Shown here in pieces: positions 26,203-33,819 of a DNA stretch of 64,000 nt. The position numbers were made by a program, and so were the translations under genes. Each line of letters opens with the position of its first letter. Position 1 is the first letter of the stretch. The notes beneath the pieces are model-generated. The model worked only from the letters and a program-made list of their open reading frames with translations. It was not told the DNA's origin and did no database searches. Source of the DNA: Methanocella_A sp049676595. GTDB taxonomy: Archaea > Halobacteriota > Methanocellia > Methanocellales > Methanocellaceae. The stretch covers positions 1,674,001 through 1,738,000 of the forward strand of contig NZ_CP187259.1 in assembly GCF_049676595.1 (NCBI RefSeq), read 5' to 3'.

Positions 26203-27213
26203 GTGTTATTAGTGGGAGAACTCGATTCTCAGAGGGATTATTATCTATTATATCTTACAATACTGTTTGGTCTATTGACTGTAGCATCAGCAGGGGTTCC
26301 ATTAGCACTGGATTCAGATTCGGCAATAAAGGTTGGAGTGGGATATTTTATTCTACTTGTGGGGCTTGCCCCTCTCCCGTTTGTACTGTATAAAATGTTG
26401 GTAGTCTTCTTAAAGCCTTTTCTTAACGACAGTAAGCAGGCAATTAAGCTGGAATTTCTTGCATTTTTGGGCTATTTCGTAATCAATTTTATTAATAATC
26501 TATTTGGACATAACCAGGATGCTGTTGGATTTACCATGATATTGATTTATGGTTTATATTCGGCCTTTATATTTATACTAGTGGCAGCAATGCAAAAAGT
26601 GCTAATGGACAAGGGCGTGGAAACAAGTATCAGTATAATATATAATACGTATAAAGAATTCTCAAAAACACTTCTCTATAAAGATTTAGTTTATGTGTAT
26701 CTATTTCCATTGGGTTATTATCTTTTTTCATTTGCAGTATTTTTAACTCTTCCTTATATGCTATTCGGGCCTTGGATAGCAATTGTGATATCTTTTTGTT
26801 TTACAATAATCTTGGCATTAGACGGGTCTACTACTAGGTGGAGAAAAAACAGAAATGAAATAGATACACTAAGCCTTATTGATTCAATAAAGAAGAATTT
26901 TATCCCGATTTATCTATTACCGATATTACTCTACGTTGTATCTGTTGGGATTCTCTTTACTTTAATAGTAGTATTGTTGTACTTATCAGGGATAAAGTTA
27001 CCAGAGGCAAATATAAACGATAGAATGAGCATAGTAATAGGTTTATTATTTCTTTTAATAGTGGTGTCAATACCATATATTATATCTGTGAAAGCTGCAA
27101 TTTACCTTCTAAAAAGAAACAATAAAGGACTCTCGCATGTCCCTGTCCCAGTAAAACCAGTTTTCTATATTACAAATATTACTAACATTTTGAATAATGA
27201 TAAAAAGAAATAA
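26203..27213 (+). CDS. Multi-spanning membrane protein, first gene of the Pycsar-like operon
   Basis: The 336-aa AT-rich gene starts at GTG 26203 (GTG 26212 possible). About eight hydrophobic helices are seen, for example residues 15-37, 47-70, 82-100, 110-130, 160-215 and 232-300. There is a cytosolic-looking charged loop RWRKNRNEIDTLSLIDSIKK and a basic tail ending in NILNNDKKK. No catalytic motif or known family is recognised. It lies 28 bp before the PycTM-like gene on the same strand with the same base composition. It may be an accessory effector, a channel or a membrane partner of the cyclase system. Confidence 0.65.
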   Translation: MLLVGELDSQRDYYLLYLTILFGLLTVASAGVPLALDSDSAIKVGVGYFILLVGLAPLPFVLYKMLVVFLKPFLNDSKQAIKLEFLAFLGYFVINFINNLFGHNQDAVGFTMILIYGLYSAFIFILVAAMQKVLMDKGVETSISIIYNTYKEFSKTLLYKDLVYVYLFPLGYYLFSFAVFLTLPYMLFGPWIAIVISFCFTIILALDGSTTRWRKNRNEIDTLSLIDSIKKNFIPIYLLPILLYVVSVGILFTLIVVLLYLSGIKLPEANINDRMSIVIGLLFLLIVVSIPYIISVKAAIYLLKRNNKGLSHVPVPVKPVFYITNITNILNNDKKK

Positions 27214-27241
27214 TTAGAATTATGGTATGTGGGGTGTATGA

Positions 27242-27799
27242 TTGGATATTAAGGAAAAAATTGAATTTGCCAAATTAACTTTTCAGAATGTTCAAGATAT
27301 GATTTCTTTTGCAGATGGAAAAGCAAATATTACTCTTACTTTACAGACCGTCTTTCTCGGTATTGGCCTTGGTGCATCACTTTTAACTGATAAAACTGAA
27401 TCTCTAAAAAATTTTGATAATGCTATAGTTATTACATACTTTATTTTAACTATTTTATTTATTGCTACTTCGCTCATAGGGATAATTCTATCTATAAACG
27501 TCTATCGCGCAAGACCCCCGGTAGTCTACAGTGAATTTAATAGACTGGGATTAATCTATTTTGGTCATATCGTTAAATTTGTTAAACCTGACGATTATTT
27601 TATAAAAATCAATAGTATGGATGATGAAGTGGCATTAAAGGAGCTTACACAACAGGTTTATACATTATCATATATTGCGCAAATGAAGATGGATTTTGTA
27701 AATAAAGCAATTTTCTTACTAATTATTAACGTATTGCTCGTATCGATACTAATATTAATAAGCGGTTATATCAACATAATCATTGGAGATATATCATAA
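27242..27799 (+). CDS. PycTM-like membrane effector of a Pycsar system
   Basis: The 185-aa protein starts at TTG 27242 after GGGGTG; the ATG at 27238 is blocked by a stop. It has an N-terminal helix (VQDMISFADGKANITLTL, similar to the ADxKAxxLL segment of Pycsar TM effectors) and transmembrane helices at about 30-49, 60-86 and 155-182, with a cytosolic insert between (about 90-150). In known Pycsar systems such effectors are thought to respond to cCMP or cUMP and disrupt the membrane, killing or arresting infected cells. The cyclase gene begins 17 bp downstream. Assignment rests on domain layout and partner gene. Confidence 0.75.
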   Translation: MDIKEKIEFAKLTFQNVQDMISFADGKANITLTLQTVFLGIGLGASLLTDKTESLKNFDNAIVITYFILTILFIATSLIGIILSINVYRARPPVVYSEFNRLGLIYFGHIVKFVKPDDYFIKINSMDDEVALKELTQQVYTLSYIAQMKMDFVNKAIFLLIINVLLVSILILISGYINIIIGDIS

Positions 27800-27815
27800 T
27801 ATTAGGAGAATTACA

Positions 27816-28526
27816 ATGAGTTGGGTAAGTGACTTAGGGAATAAGGTTAACGACTATCTTGATGGCGATTATGATGTAAGTGATACAGATTCAATACCCT
27901 CTGTTGAACAGGTGCCTCATGGTAAGAAGGCTAAAAAAATGCGTATGTGCGCATATTGTATTGATATGCGCAGGTCATCTGATTTGTTATCTATACATCA
28001 AAAACAGACCTGTGGGAAAATCCATAAGGCATTTTTAACAATAGCCACTGAAACTGTCCAAAGGAATGGGGGATATGTTAGAAGCTTTAATGGGGATGGG
28101 TTATTAGCGTTTTGGCCAACTAGTGGAAATCAAATTTCACAAGCTGTAAAAGCAGCCTTCGAAACAAAATATCTTATAAATACAAAATTTTCACCATTGT
28201 TTGAAAAATATTCAAAAATAGACTTTGGTATTGGCATCGATTATGGTGATGTATATATTGTCAGAGCCGGTTTACCAAGAAACGATAATAATAATGACTT
28301 GGTATTTATTGGAAAATGTGTTAATTTTGCTACGGCAATATCAAATCAAGCCAAAAGCCCCGGGCATATTGAGGTATCTGAAGCTACTTACAATGCACTT
28401 GATTACTCCTGGCAGTACGGCAAACAAAACGGGGTAGATGTAAATATGTGGACCGATGGTGCTGTCGAATGGAAGAGTGAAAAACATAAAACAAAAGTTA
28501 CACAGTGGCATGCAACGTTAGAATAG
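27816..28526 (+). CDS. Class III nucleotidyl cyclase, PycC-like (Pycsar)
   Basis: The 236-aa soluble protein starts at ATG 27816 after AGGAGAA. After a ~40-residue acidic N-terminal stretch comes a class III cyclase homology domain: metal-binding Asp50 (MCAYCIDMRRSSDLL) and Asp94 (RSFNGDGLLAFW), GIGIDYGDVYIV at about 138-149, and NNNDLVFIGKCVNFATAIS at 158-176. No sensor, HAMP or membrane domain is attached, matching stand-alone PycC pyrimidine cyclases that make cCMP or cUMP on infection. It lies directly after a PycTM-like gene. A conventional adenylate/guanylate cyclase cannot be excluded from sequence alone, but the gene pair argues for Pycsar. Confidence 0.82.
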   Translation: MSWVSDLGNKVNDYLDGDYDVSDTDSIPSVEQVPHGKKAKKMRMCAYCIDMRRSSDLLSIHQKQTCGKIHKAFLTIATETVQRNGGYVRSFNGDGLLAFWPTSGNQISQAVKAAFETKYLINTKFSPLFEKYSKIDFGIGIDYGDVYIVRAGLPRNDNNNDLVFIGKCVNFATAISNQAKSPGHIEVSEATYNALDYSWQYGKQNGVDVNMWTDGAVEWKSEKHKTKVTQWHATLE

Positions 28527-28535
28527 GTATATTAA

Positions 28536-28562
28536 TAGAGGGGCGTTAAGCTGCCCCCTCTA
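28536..28562 (+). terminator. Terminator-like hairpin after the cyclase gene
   Basis: TAGAGGGGC (28536-28544) and GCCCCCTCTA (28553-28562) form a stable stem 10 bp after the cyclase stop. It marks the right end of the operon and of the AT-rich island. Confidence 0.6.
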
Positions 28563-28630
28563 TCCTGAATCGGTCTTTTGTGAAGTATTCCTCATCATTC
28601 GTCTCTATATTACATATCTGCTATCAGCCG

Positions 28631-29542
28631 CTATTTTTCCAGTATATTTACTTCCTTTATAACCCCGCATATCAGCTGCCCATCCGCTTTATCGTTCAGG
28701 TCGATGGTGAGCCTGTATAATCCCGGCGGCATCTCGGCCGGCACCGGCACGTAAAAGTCCTGGACGACCTGTTTGCCGGTCGGGAGCTCGATGTTTACGT
28801 CTGCCGAATATCCCGTCGGGTAGTCTATCCAGTGCCCCATGATTTTCTGGGCGATCTTGATGTGGAGCGTCTCCTGCGTGATAGTATCGTTCAGGTTGAT
28901 GATCGTCACCCGTAGCCTGGCCGTGTCTCCCTGGTAGTAGTATGCCTGCCCGAACGTGGTCTTGTCGGGGTGGATTGTGCCCTTGCCGATCCTGAGGACA
29001 GGGATGTCAGTCATCTGCAGCTTCGAATAATCCTCCGGCTTCAGCGGCGTGATGTGCTCTGTCCCGGTCAGGAATGGGTTCACTGTCGCCGCCTGGGTCG
29101 GTGTCGGAGCTGGAGTCGGAGTAATCGTAGGTGTCGGCGTCGCAGTCGGCGTCGCAGTCGGCGTCGGTGTGGCTGTCGGCGAAGCAGTTGGAGTCGGGGT
29201 TGGGGTCGGAGTGATGGTAGGTGTCGGCGTAGCGGTAGGTGTGGGGGTTGCCGTCGCTGTCGGTGTGGCTGTCGGTGTGGCGGTAGCTGTAGCTGTCGAT
29301 GTTGGCGTTGTATCTGTATAGATGGGAGTTGCCGTGATGGCTGGAGTGGCAGTCAAAACCGGCGTCGTGCTCTTTGCCCCGTCCGTTCCTGGTGCCGGCG
29401 TGGAGTTCGTAGTGAGGGTCTGGTAGACGCTCATGGCTCCGGCGGCTAAGGCCAGGACCATTGCCCCCATGACTACTGTGATCAGTACGATTGCTACGAT
29501 AAGCACAGTCGGAGGTTTTTCCGGGGATGTTTTCGAGGCCAT
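28631..29542 (-). CDS. Membrane-anchored surface protein with Thr/Pro-rich stalk
   Basis: The 303-aa protein has a short cytosolic N-terminus, one membrane anchor (about residues 12-38, VLIVAIVLITVVMGAMVLAL...) and a stalk of about 110 residues built of TPTPT/TATPT units (about 60-160). A C-terminal beta-rich domain of about 130 residues follows (YYQGDTARLRVTIINLNDTI; MPPGLYRLTIDLNDK). Such stalks are likely O-glycosylated and lift a domain through the S-layer. The distal domain resembles archaeal surface domains of NEW3/CARDB-like fold in pattern only. The repeats cause long artificial open frames on the other strand. Confidence 0.75.
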   Translation of the reverse strand: MASKTSPEKPPTVLIVAIVLITVVMGAMVLALAAGAMSVYQTLTTNSTPAPGTDGAKSTTPVLTATPAITATPIYTDTTPTSTATATATPTATPTATATPTPTATPTPTITPTPTPTPTASPTATPTPTATPTATPTPTITPTPAPTPTQAATVNPFLTGTEHITPLKPEDYSKLQMTDIPVLRIGKGTIHPDKTTFGQAYYYQGDTARLRVTIINLNDTITQETLHIKIAQKIMGHWIDYPTGYSADVNIELPTGKQVVQDFYVPVPAEMPPGLYRLTIDLNDKADGQLICGVIKEVNILEK

Positions 29543-29807
29543 AGGATCACCACGTACTGATGATCATTACAGCTATGAAGCGAACCGAAATCGAATATGT
29601 CTCAGCCATATAAATGCCAGATAGATAAGGGATATGGGGAATAGTCTATATAACTCTGCTCGTGCCTCTGGCCTTTGTATGAGCGAGTCTTAGTGCTATC
29701 CGCGATAGCCTATGCAATGGCTTGATCCGATACATTGTAACCCTAATAATTCAACTTAGCTGAATTACAGAAAGACTTATCGTATGCCATACTAAAGGTA
29801 AAAGCAC

Positions 29808-30434
29808 GTGACGGATAACGCTATAGACTCAATCTACCATGTCGAAGACGGCCGCGTCCTCATCGAGATGAAACTATTTTCGGTGATCCAGCTGTTCAAT
29901 TCTTTCGATCCGGCACCCTTCCGCGAAAAGGAGCTGGACAACGCGGCAGAGAACTATATCGTTGAAGTAGTCAAGGATTTTCCAGCTAAGACTCAGTTCA
30001 GGATCGTCATTTACCTCCCGGATGAGCTGATCGGCACCAAAGACGCCCGGGAGATCCCCGAGGCGGTGAGGAGTCACTTCCAGTATAAGGTTCGGATGCA
30101 GAGGCGGAGGTTCCGGGAACGTTATGTTGAAGGCCAGTTCAAGCTGATCGTCGGGATTTTGTTCCTGGCGCTGGCTACGGTCGTCAGCCTGACCCTGGAG
30201 AACTATCTCAGTACCAATACTGCAGCGCATCTCATCGCCACAGCCCTCCAGATCACGGGCTGGGTGGCCATGTGGGAGCCCATCTCGATCTTCCTCTTCC
30301 AGCTCTGGCCCCTGGTCCAGCAGAGAAATATCTACGAGCGGATCAGCCAGATGGAGATTTCTCTCCGCCCGAATCGGAAAGCCACTTCACCGGTGCCGGA
30401 ATTTCCGGCTCAGATCATACATCCGAAAGCTTAA
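29808..30434 (+). CDS. Hypothetical protein with two C-terminal membrane helices
   Basis: The 208-aa protein starts at GTG 29808, with AAAGGT about 9 bp upstream. The N-terminal ~100 residues are soluble and alpha/beta in pattern (VLIEMKLFSVIQLFNSFDPAPFREKELDNAAENYIVEVV). A basic stretch (MQRRRFRERYVEGQFK) follows, then two helices (about 112-128 and 138-165) and a short tail. No family is recognised. Expected to be a bitopic-hairpin membrane protein with a cytosolic head. Confidence 0.6.
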   Translation: MTDNAIDSIYHVEDGRVLIEMKLFSVIQLFNSFDPAPFREKELDNAAENYIVEVVKDFPAKTQFRIVIYLPDELIGTKDAREIPEAVRSHFQYKVRMQRRRFRERYVEGQFKLIVGILFLALATVVSLTLENYLSTNTAAHLIATALQITGWVAMWEPISIFLFQLWPLVQQRNIYERISQMEISLRPNRKATSPVPEFPAQIIHPKA

Positions 30435-30581
30435 GTTTAAAGGGTAAAAGGGTACTTCTCTGGATCTCAGATGAAGGTTGGTTTGCCGAAAAATAACTAC
30501 TGCTCCGGCGTTCATGTCAACGCAATACCCAGAGTTGTGAACTATGCGGAAATACCTAAAAGGCTACATTCCTTACGATTC

Positions 30582-30813
30582 GGCGGTCGACGGAGGTTTT
30601 TCGGGCTTGTCCTGCCATCAGGCAGGATGCGGAGAGGGCATGGCAATGAACGCCTACCAAAGGTGGCGTTGCTTAGCGCTTGCGAAGGAGGTGCACGGAG
30701 CGAGCAACGAAGTGCGAGCTGCCTGTACCGACGAGGGTGCGAGCGCGGCCATGACCTCGGAGCACCCGAAAAACCGGAGTAGGCCGACCCAGGGGGTCGG
30801 ACGTCGACCCGCC
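30582..30813. other. Candidate structured RNA or complex palindromic element
   Basis: This 230-bp GC-rich region lies in the 30435-30836 gap. Outer pairings: GGCGGTCGAC (30582-30591) with GTCGACC.GCC (30803-30813, one bulge), and GGTTTTTCGGG (30595-30605) with CCCGAAAAACC (30765-30775), an exact 11-bp match. Inner hairpins: CTGCC-ATCA-GGCAG (about 30611-30624), AACGCC...GGCGTT with an ACC-AAA-GGT tip (about 30649-30671), and GACCC/GGGTC near 30786-30798. Two open plus-strand frames cross it, but neither has a recognisable product. The nesting suggests a folded RNA or an element remnant. Confidence 0.4.
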
Positions 30814-30836
30814 ATCAGAATTTAATATGGTGTTTT

Positions 30837-32273
30837 CTACTCCTGGATATTATGCTGATGTGTATGCTGCTCAGCTATCGGCATGGCTTCTTCAAGCTTC
30901 CTCATCTGCGCCAGGTTATACATCAACGCAGCGGTCGTCTTAATCCCGTTATAGTAGTTCTCCAGCCTGAAGTGCTCGTTGGGAGAGTGTTCTCCATCCT
31001 CTGGGTCTGCGAAGCCTATCAGCAGGATATCCTCTATTTCCAGCCACTTCTTCATCGTCAGCACGACACCGATGCTGCCGCCCGAGCGGATGAAGACCGG
31101 TTCCTTGCCGAACCCGTATTCGACCGCAGCTTTAGCGGACTTGATCGCGTGGCTGTCCTGCGACACGATCACAGGCTCTGAGGCTGCATGCCTCGTAATC
31201 TTCACGGTGACGCCCGGCGGGGTTACCTTTCGCACATGTTCCTCAAACAGTGCGACGATCTTCTCTGCACTCTGGTCAGGCACGATGCGCATGCTGACCT
31301 TCGCTCCCGCGCTGCACGGTATAATCGTCTTGGAGCCTTCTTCACAGTAGCCGCCCCATATGCCGTTGATCTCTACGGTAGGTCTGGCCCAGGTGCTCTC
31401 GAGGAAGGTGTAGTTCTGCTCGGGCACGAGTTTGCAGCATCCGGTCAGGTCGCAGACGCAGGCTGCGTCAAAGGGCAGTTCTGCCAGCTGCTTTCTCTCC
31501 CTGGGCTCGATGTCCCGGACGTCGTCGTAGAAGCCGGGGATCAGGGATTTGCCATTGCCGTCCCTCATCGAGCTGATGATCTGGACCAGCGCTGTTGCGG
31601 GGTTAGTGATGCCGCCGCCGTAGACGCCGGAGTGGACGTCCATCTTCGGGCCGGTAATGTCGAGCTGCATGTAGACAAGGCCGCGGAGGCCGTATTCGAT
31701 GGCGGGCCTGTCCTTGCTGAACTTGGCGCCGTCCGATACTGCGATGACGTCGGCTTTGAGCAGTTCCTTGTGCTGGCTGACGAACTCTTCCATATTGGGG
31801 CTGCCCAGCTCTTCCTCGCCTTCGAAGAACAGTTTGACGTTCAGGGGTAGCTTGCCCTCTGTCGAGAGGATGGACTCGATCGACTTAACGTAGGTGAACA
31901 GCTGGCCCTTGTCGTCCGAGGCGCCTCTGCCGTAGATTGCCTCATCCCGGATGACCGGCTCGAAAGGCTTCGAGTGCCAGTCCTTCACGTCGCCCTCAGG
32001 CTGGACGTCGTAGTGGCCGTAAATGAGCAGCGTCGGGGCTGCAGGGTCAGAGAGCATTTCCGCGAAGACGACCGGGTGGCCGGGGGTCTCGTAAATCCTG
32101 CCCTTGAAGCCGAGCCTGGAAACGTGGGCGAGAAGCCATTCCGCCGCTTTCCTCACGTCGCCTGCGTGGCAGGCCGTCATGCTGTCGCTGGGGATGGCGA
32201 TCAGCTGCATAAGCTCGTCCGTATAGCGTTCCATATTGTCGTCTATGTGCCTCAGTACACGCTCCGGTAACAC
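30837..32273 (-). CDS. M20 family metallopeptidase (dipeptidase, CNDP-like)
   Basis: This 478-aa zinc peptidase is cytosolic. Metal and catalytic motifs in order: YGHYDVQPEG (zinc His/Asp), GASDDKGQ (bridging Asp), FEGEEELGSPN (catalytic and zinc Glu), a dimerisation lid domain in the middle, and PNEHFRLENY (last His). Family members hydrolyse di- or tripeptides such as carnosine-type or Cys-Gly. GTG 32273 is chosen because AGGAGAT sits 8 bp upstream; the open frame extends to 32507 but into repeat DNA. Convergent with the structured element at 30.6-30.8 kb. Confidence 0.9.
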   Translation of the reverse strand: MLPERVLRHIDDNMERYTDELMQLIAIPSDSMTACHAGDVRKAAEWLLAHVSRLGFKGRIYETPGHPVVFAEMLSDPAAPTLLIYGHYDVQPEGDVKDWHSKPFEPVIRDEAIYGRGASDDKGQLFTYVKSIESILSTEGKLPLNVKLFFEGEEELGSPNMEEFVSQHKELLKADVIAVSDGAKFSKDRPAIEYGLRGLVYMQLDITGPKMDVHSGVYGGGITNPATALVQIISSMRDGNGKSLIPGFYDDVRDIEPRERKQLAELPFDAACVCDLTGCCKLVPEQNYTFLESTWARPTVEINGIWGGYCEEGSKTIIPCSAGAKVSMRIVPDQSAEKIVALFEEHVRKVTPPGVTVKITRHAASEPVIVSQDSHAIKSAKAAVEYGFGKEPVFIRSGGSIGVVLTMKKWLEIEDILLIGFADPEDGEHSPNEHFRLENYYNGIKTTAALMYNLAQMRKLEEAMPIAEQHTHQHNIQE

Positions 32274-32505
32274 TGCAATATCTCCTGTCTGCCTGAATAT
32301 ACTCCTATTGTTTAAATCCGTTCTCATAAATAAATGGCCCGGCGCAAGACCGGGAACTGGCTGGTAGTTTAATCTATACTGGATCGGACGGCCTGGGGCG
32401 GTTAACACGATGTACACAACGTACTGCTGTGTTGCATAATTCCGGGTATCCTCTCCAGCGTATGGTGACAGAACCTTGCCCTTGTTTATGAACGTGTGTA
32501 CGTAC

Positions 32506-32678
32506 ACGATCGCTGCGCTGTGCCAGGATCACAGATTATGGCAGATGTCACAGATTGCACAGATACTACTATATAAAAATGAAGATGTTTATCCATATGT
32601 CACTTATTATCCAATGGCCATCTGTGAAATCGGTGGAATCTGTCGTAATCTGTGTTTCTGGCACAGCGCAGCGTTCGT
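32506..32678. repeat. Family B palindromic element B2
   Basis: Arms 32506-32537 and 32647-32678 are 32-bp inverted repeats with three mismatches. Inner copies of CACAGATT/AATCTGTG and ATCTGTGAAAT extend the palindrome. The ~70-bp core is AT-rich and not shared with other copies. The element lies between the M20 gene and the channel gene; the rest of the gap 32274-32722 shows no gene. Confidence 0.8.
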
Positions 32679-32722
32679 TTTCCTTCACGGAATCATGAGT
32701 AAGGGCTGAGACTCAATAAGAT

Positions 32723-33559
32723 CTACCGTAGCTTACCTTTTCTCAGGTTCTGCAGGTAAGTCTTTCTCATCGCAGCGCTCGCTTTTCGCTCCGCCTCTTC
32801 CCGGGCGATGCTCATCTCCTGCTCGATGCCGGCGGTGATGACGCCGATGGGCAGCGCCATCGCCACAATTTCCATGAACGAGAGTATCACGCCGGCAACT
32901 TTGCCCGCCGGGGTGACCGGGTACAGGCCGGCAAAGCCTGCGGAGGTCATGGCGCTGATGCCCCACAGTAAAGCGCTGATGATGTTGGCGAACTGGGTGG
33001 GCTGGGCCTCGTGTTCCAGGTAGAACATGATGGCGGCGGAAACCAGCAGCAGGACGAACTGGATGGCCAGAGTGATCAGCAGAAACTCCCGCTGCTTGAC
33101 GATCACCCGCTCGATCAGGTCCAGGGAATCGGAGTACCTGGCGAGCTTAGCAAGCCTTGCCAGCCTGAACAGGCGCAGGGTCCGGATGACGAGGAAGTCG
33201 AAAGGCAGCACGATCGGCAGGTAATACGGCAGGATGGCCATGAGGTCTGTGACAGCCAGGATGTTGGTCGTCATGTAGCGGATACGGCCTTTGACCGGCT
33301 CCCTGTACATCGGGTCATAGGTGCACACCCACAGGCGCAGCAGGTACTCGACGGTAAAGACCACGACCGAGAATGCCTCCAGGTACGAGAAAAGCCACGC
33401 ATAGGCGACCGAGATGTCTCTGAAAGTCTGGAGCATGAAGGCGATCAGGTTGACTACCAGGAGGATGATCAGGAAAATGTTGAGGATCCTGGTGGCGGTA
33501 TCGCTGGTATTCTCGATGTTCAGGATCTCGTACAGCCGGCGTTTTAGGGCAGGGAGCAT
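32723..33559 (-). CDS. Voltage-gated cation channel-like protein with altered selectivity filter
   Basis: The 278-aa protein has six-helix channel topology: S1 (about 25-45), S2 (60-80), S3 (97-118), S4 voltage sensor RTLRLFRLARLAKLARYS (126-143), S5 (157-180), pore loop (196-215) and S6 (220-245). The K+ filter TVGYGD is replaced by TSAGFAG (residues 205-211), though the flanking YPVTPAGK is typical of K+ channels. The C-terminus is a charged helix. Function: a cation channel of changed or lost K+ selectivity. Single gene. Confidence 0.85.
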   Translation of the reverse strand: MLPALKRRLYEILNIENTSDTATRILNIFLIILLVVNLIAFMLQTFRDISVAYAWLFSYLEAFSVVVFTVEYLLRLWVCTYDPMYREPVKGRIRYMTTNILAVTDLMAILPYYLPIVLPFDFLVIRTLRLFRLARLAKLARYSDSLDLIERVIVKQREFLLITLAIQFVLLLVSAAIMFYLEHEAQPTQFANIISALLWGISAMTSAGFAGLYPVTPAGKVAGVILSFMEIVAMALPIGVITAGIEQEMSIAREEAERKASAAMRKTYLQNLRKGKLR

Positions 33560-33819
33560 CGGCTTCGACCAGCCAATAGTATTGCTAAATAATTATATAT
33601 CAGTACGCCGGGCTTTAGGTGCTTCGTCGCCGGATGGGCCATTGAAATGCGGTGCCCGATGCCATGCGGGTTCAGTATGGGGCCATATTGCCACGCTGGC
33701 CTACAATATGGCTAATTAGCGCTTTTCATGCATTTTTTCTATAACTACGGCGCGAATTGAAGTTAAAATAAGGCTTAAATTATAATCACGCATAGTATTG
33801 TATGTGTGAGCTGGTCTAT

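Noticed and set aside
29049..29449. Plus-strand open frames rich in Val/Gly or Arg/Ser opposite the surface protein
   Set aside because: They arise from the antisense of the TPTPT repeat stalk; no start context or domain.
30471..30825. Two overlapping ~95-103 aa plus-strand open frames
   Set aside because: No recognisable motif, no ribosome-binding site, and the DNA is better explained by nested inverted repeats.
32274..32507. N-terminal extension of the M20 peptidase
   Set aside because: The extra residues are unlike the family, run into family B repeat DNA, and a good ribosome-binding site supports GTG 32273.
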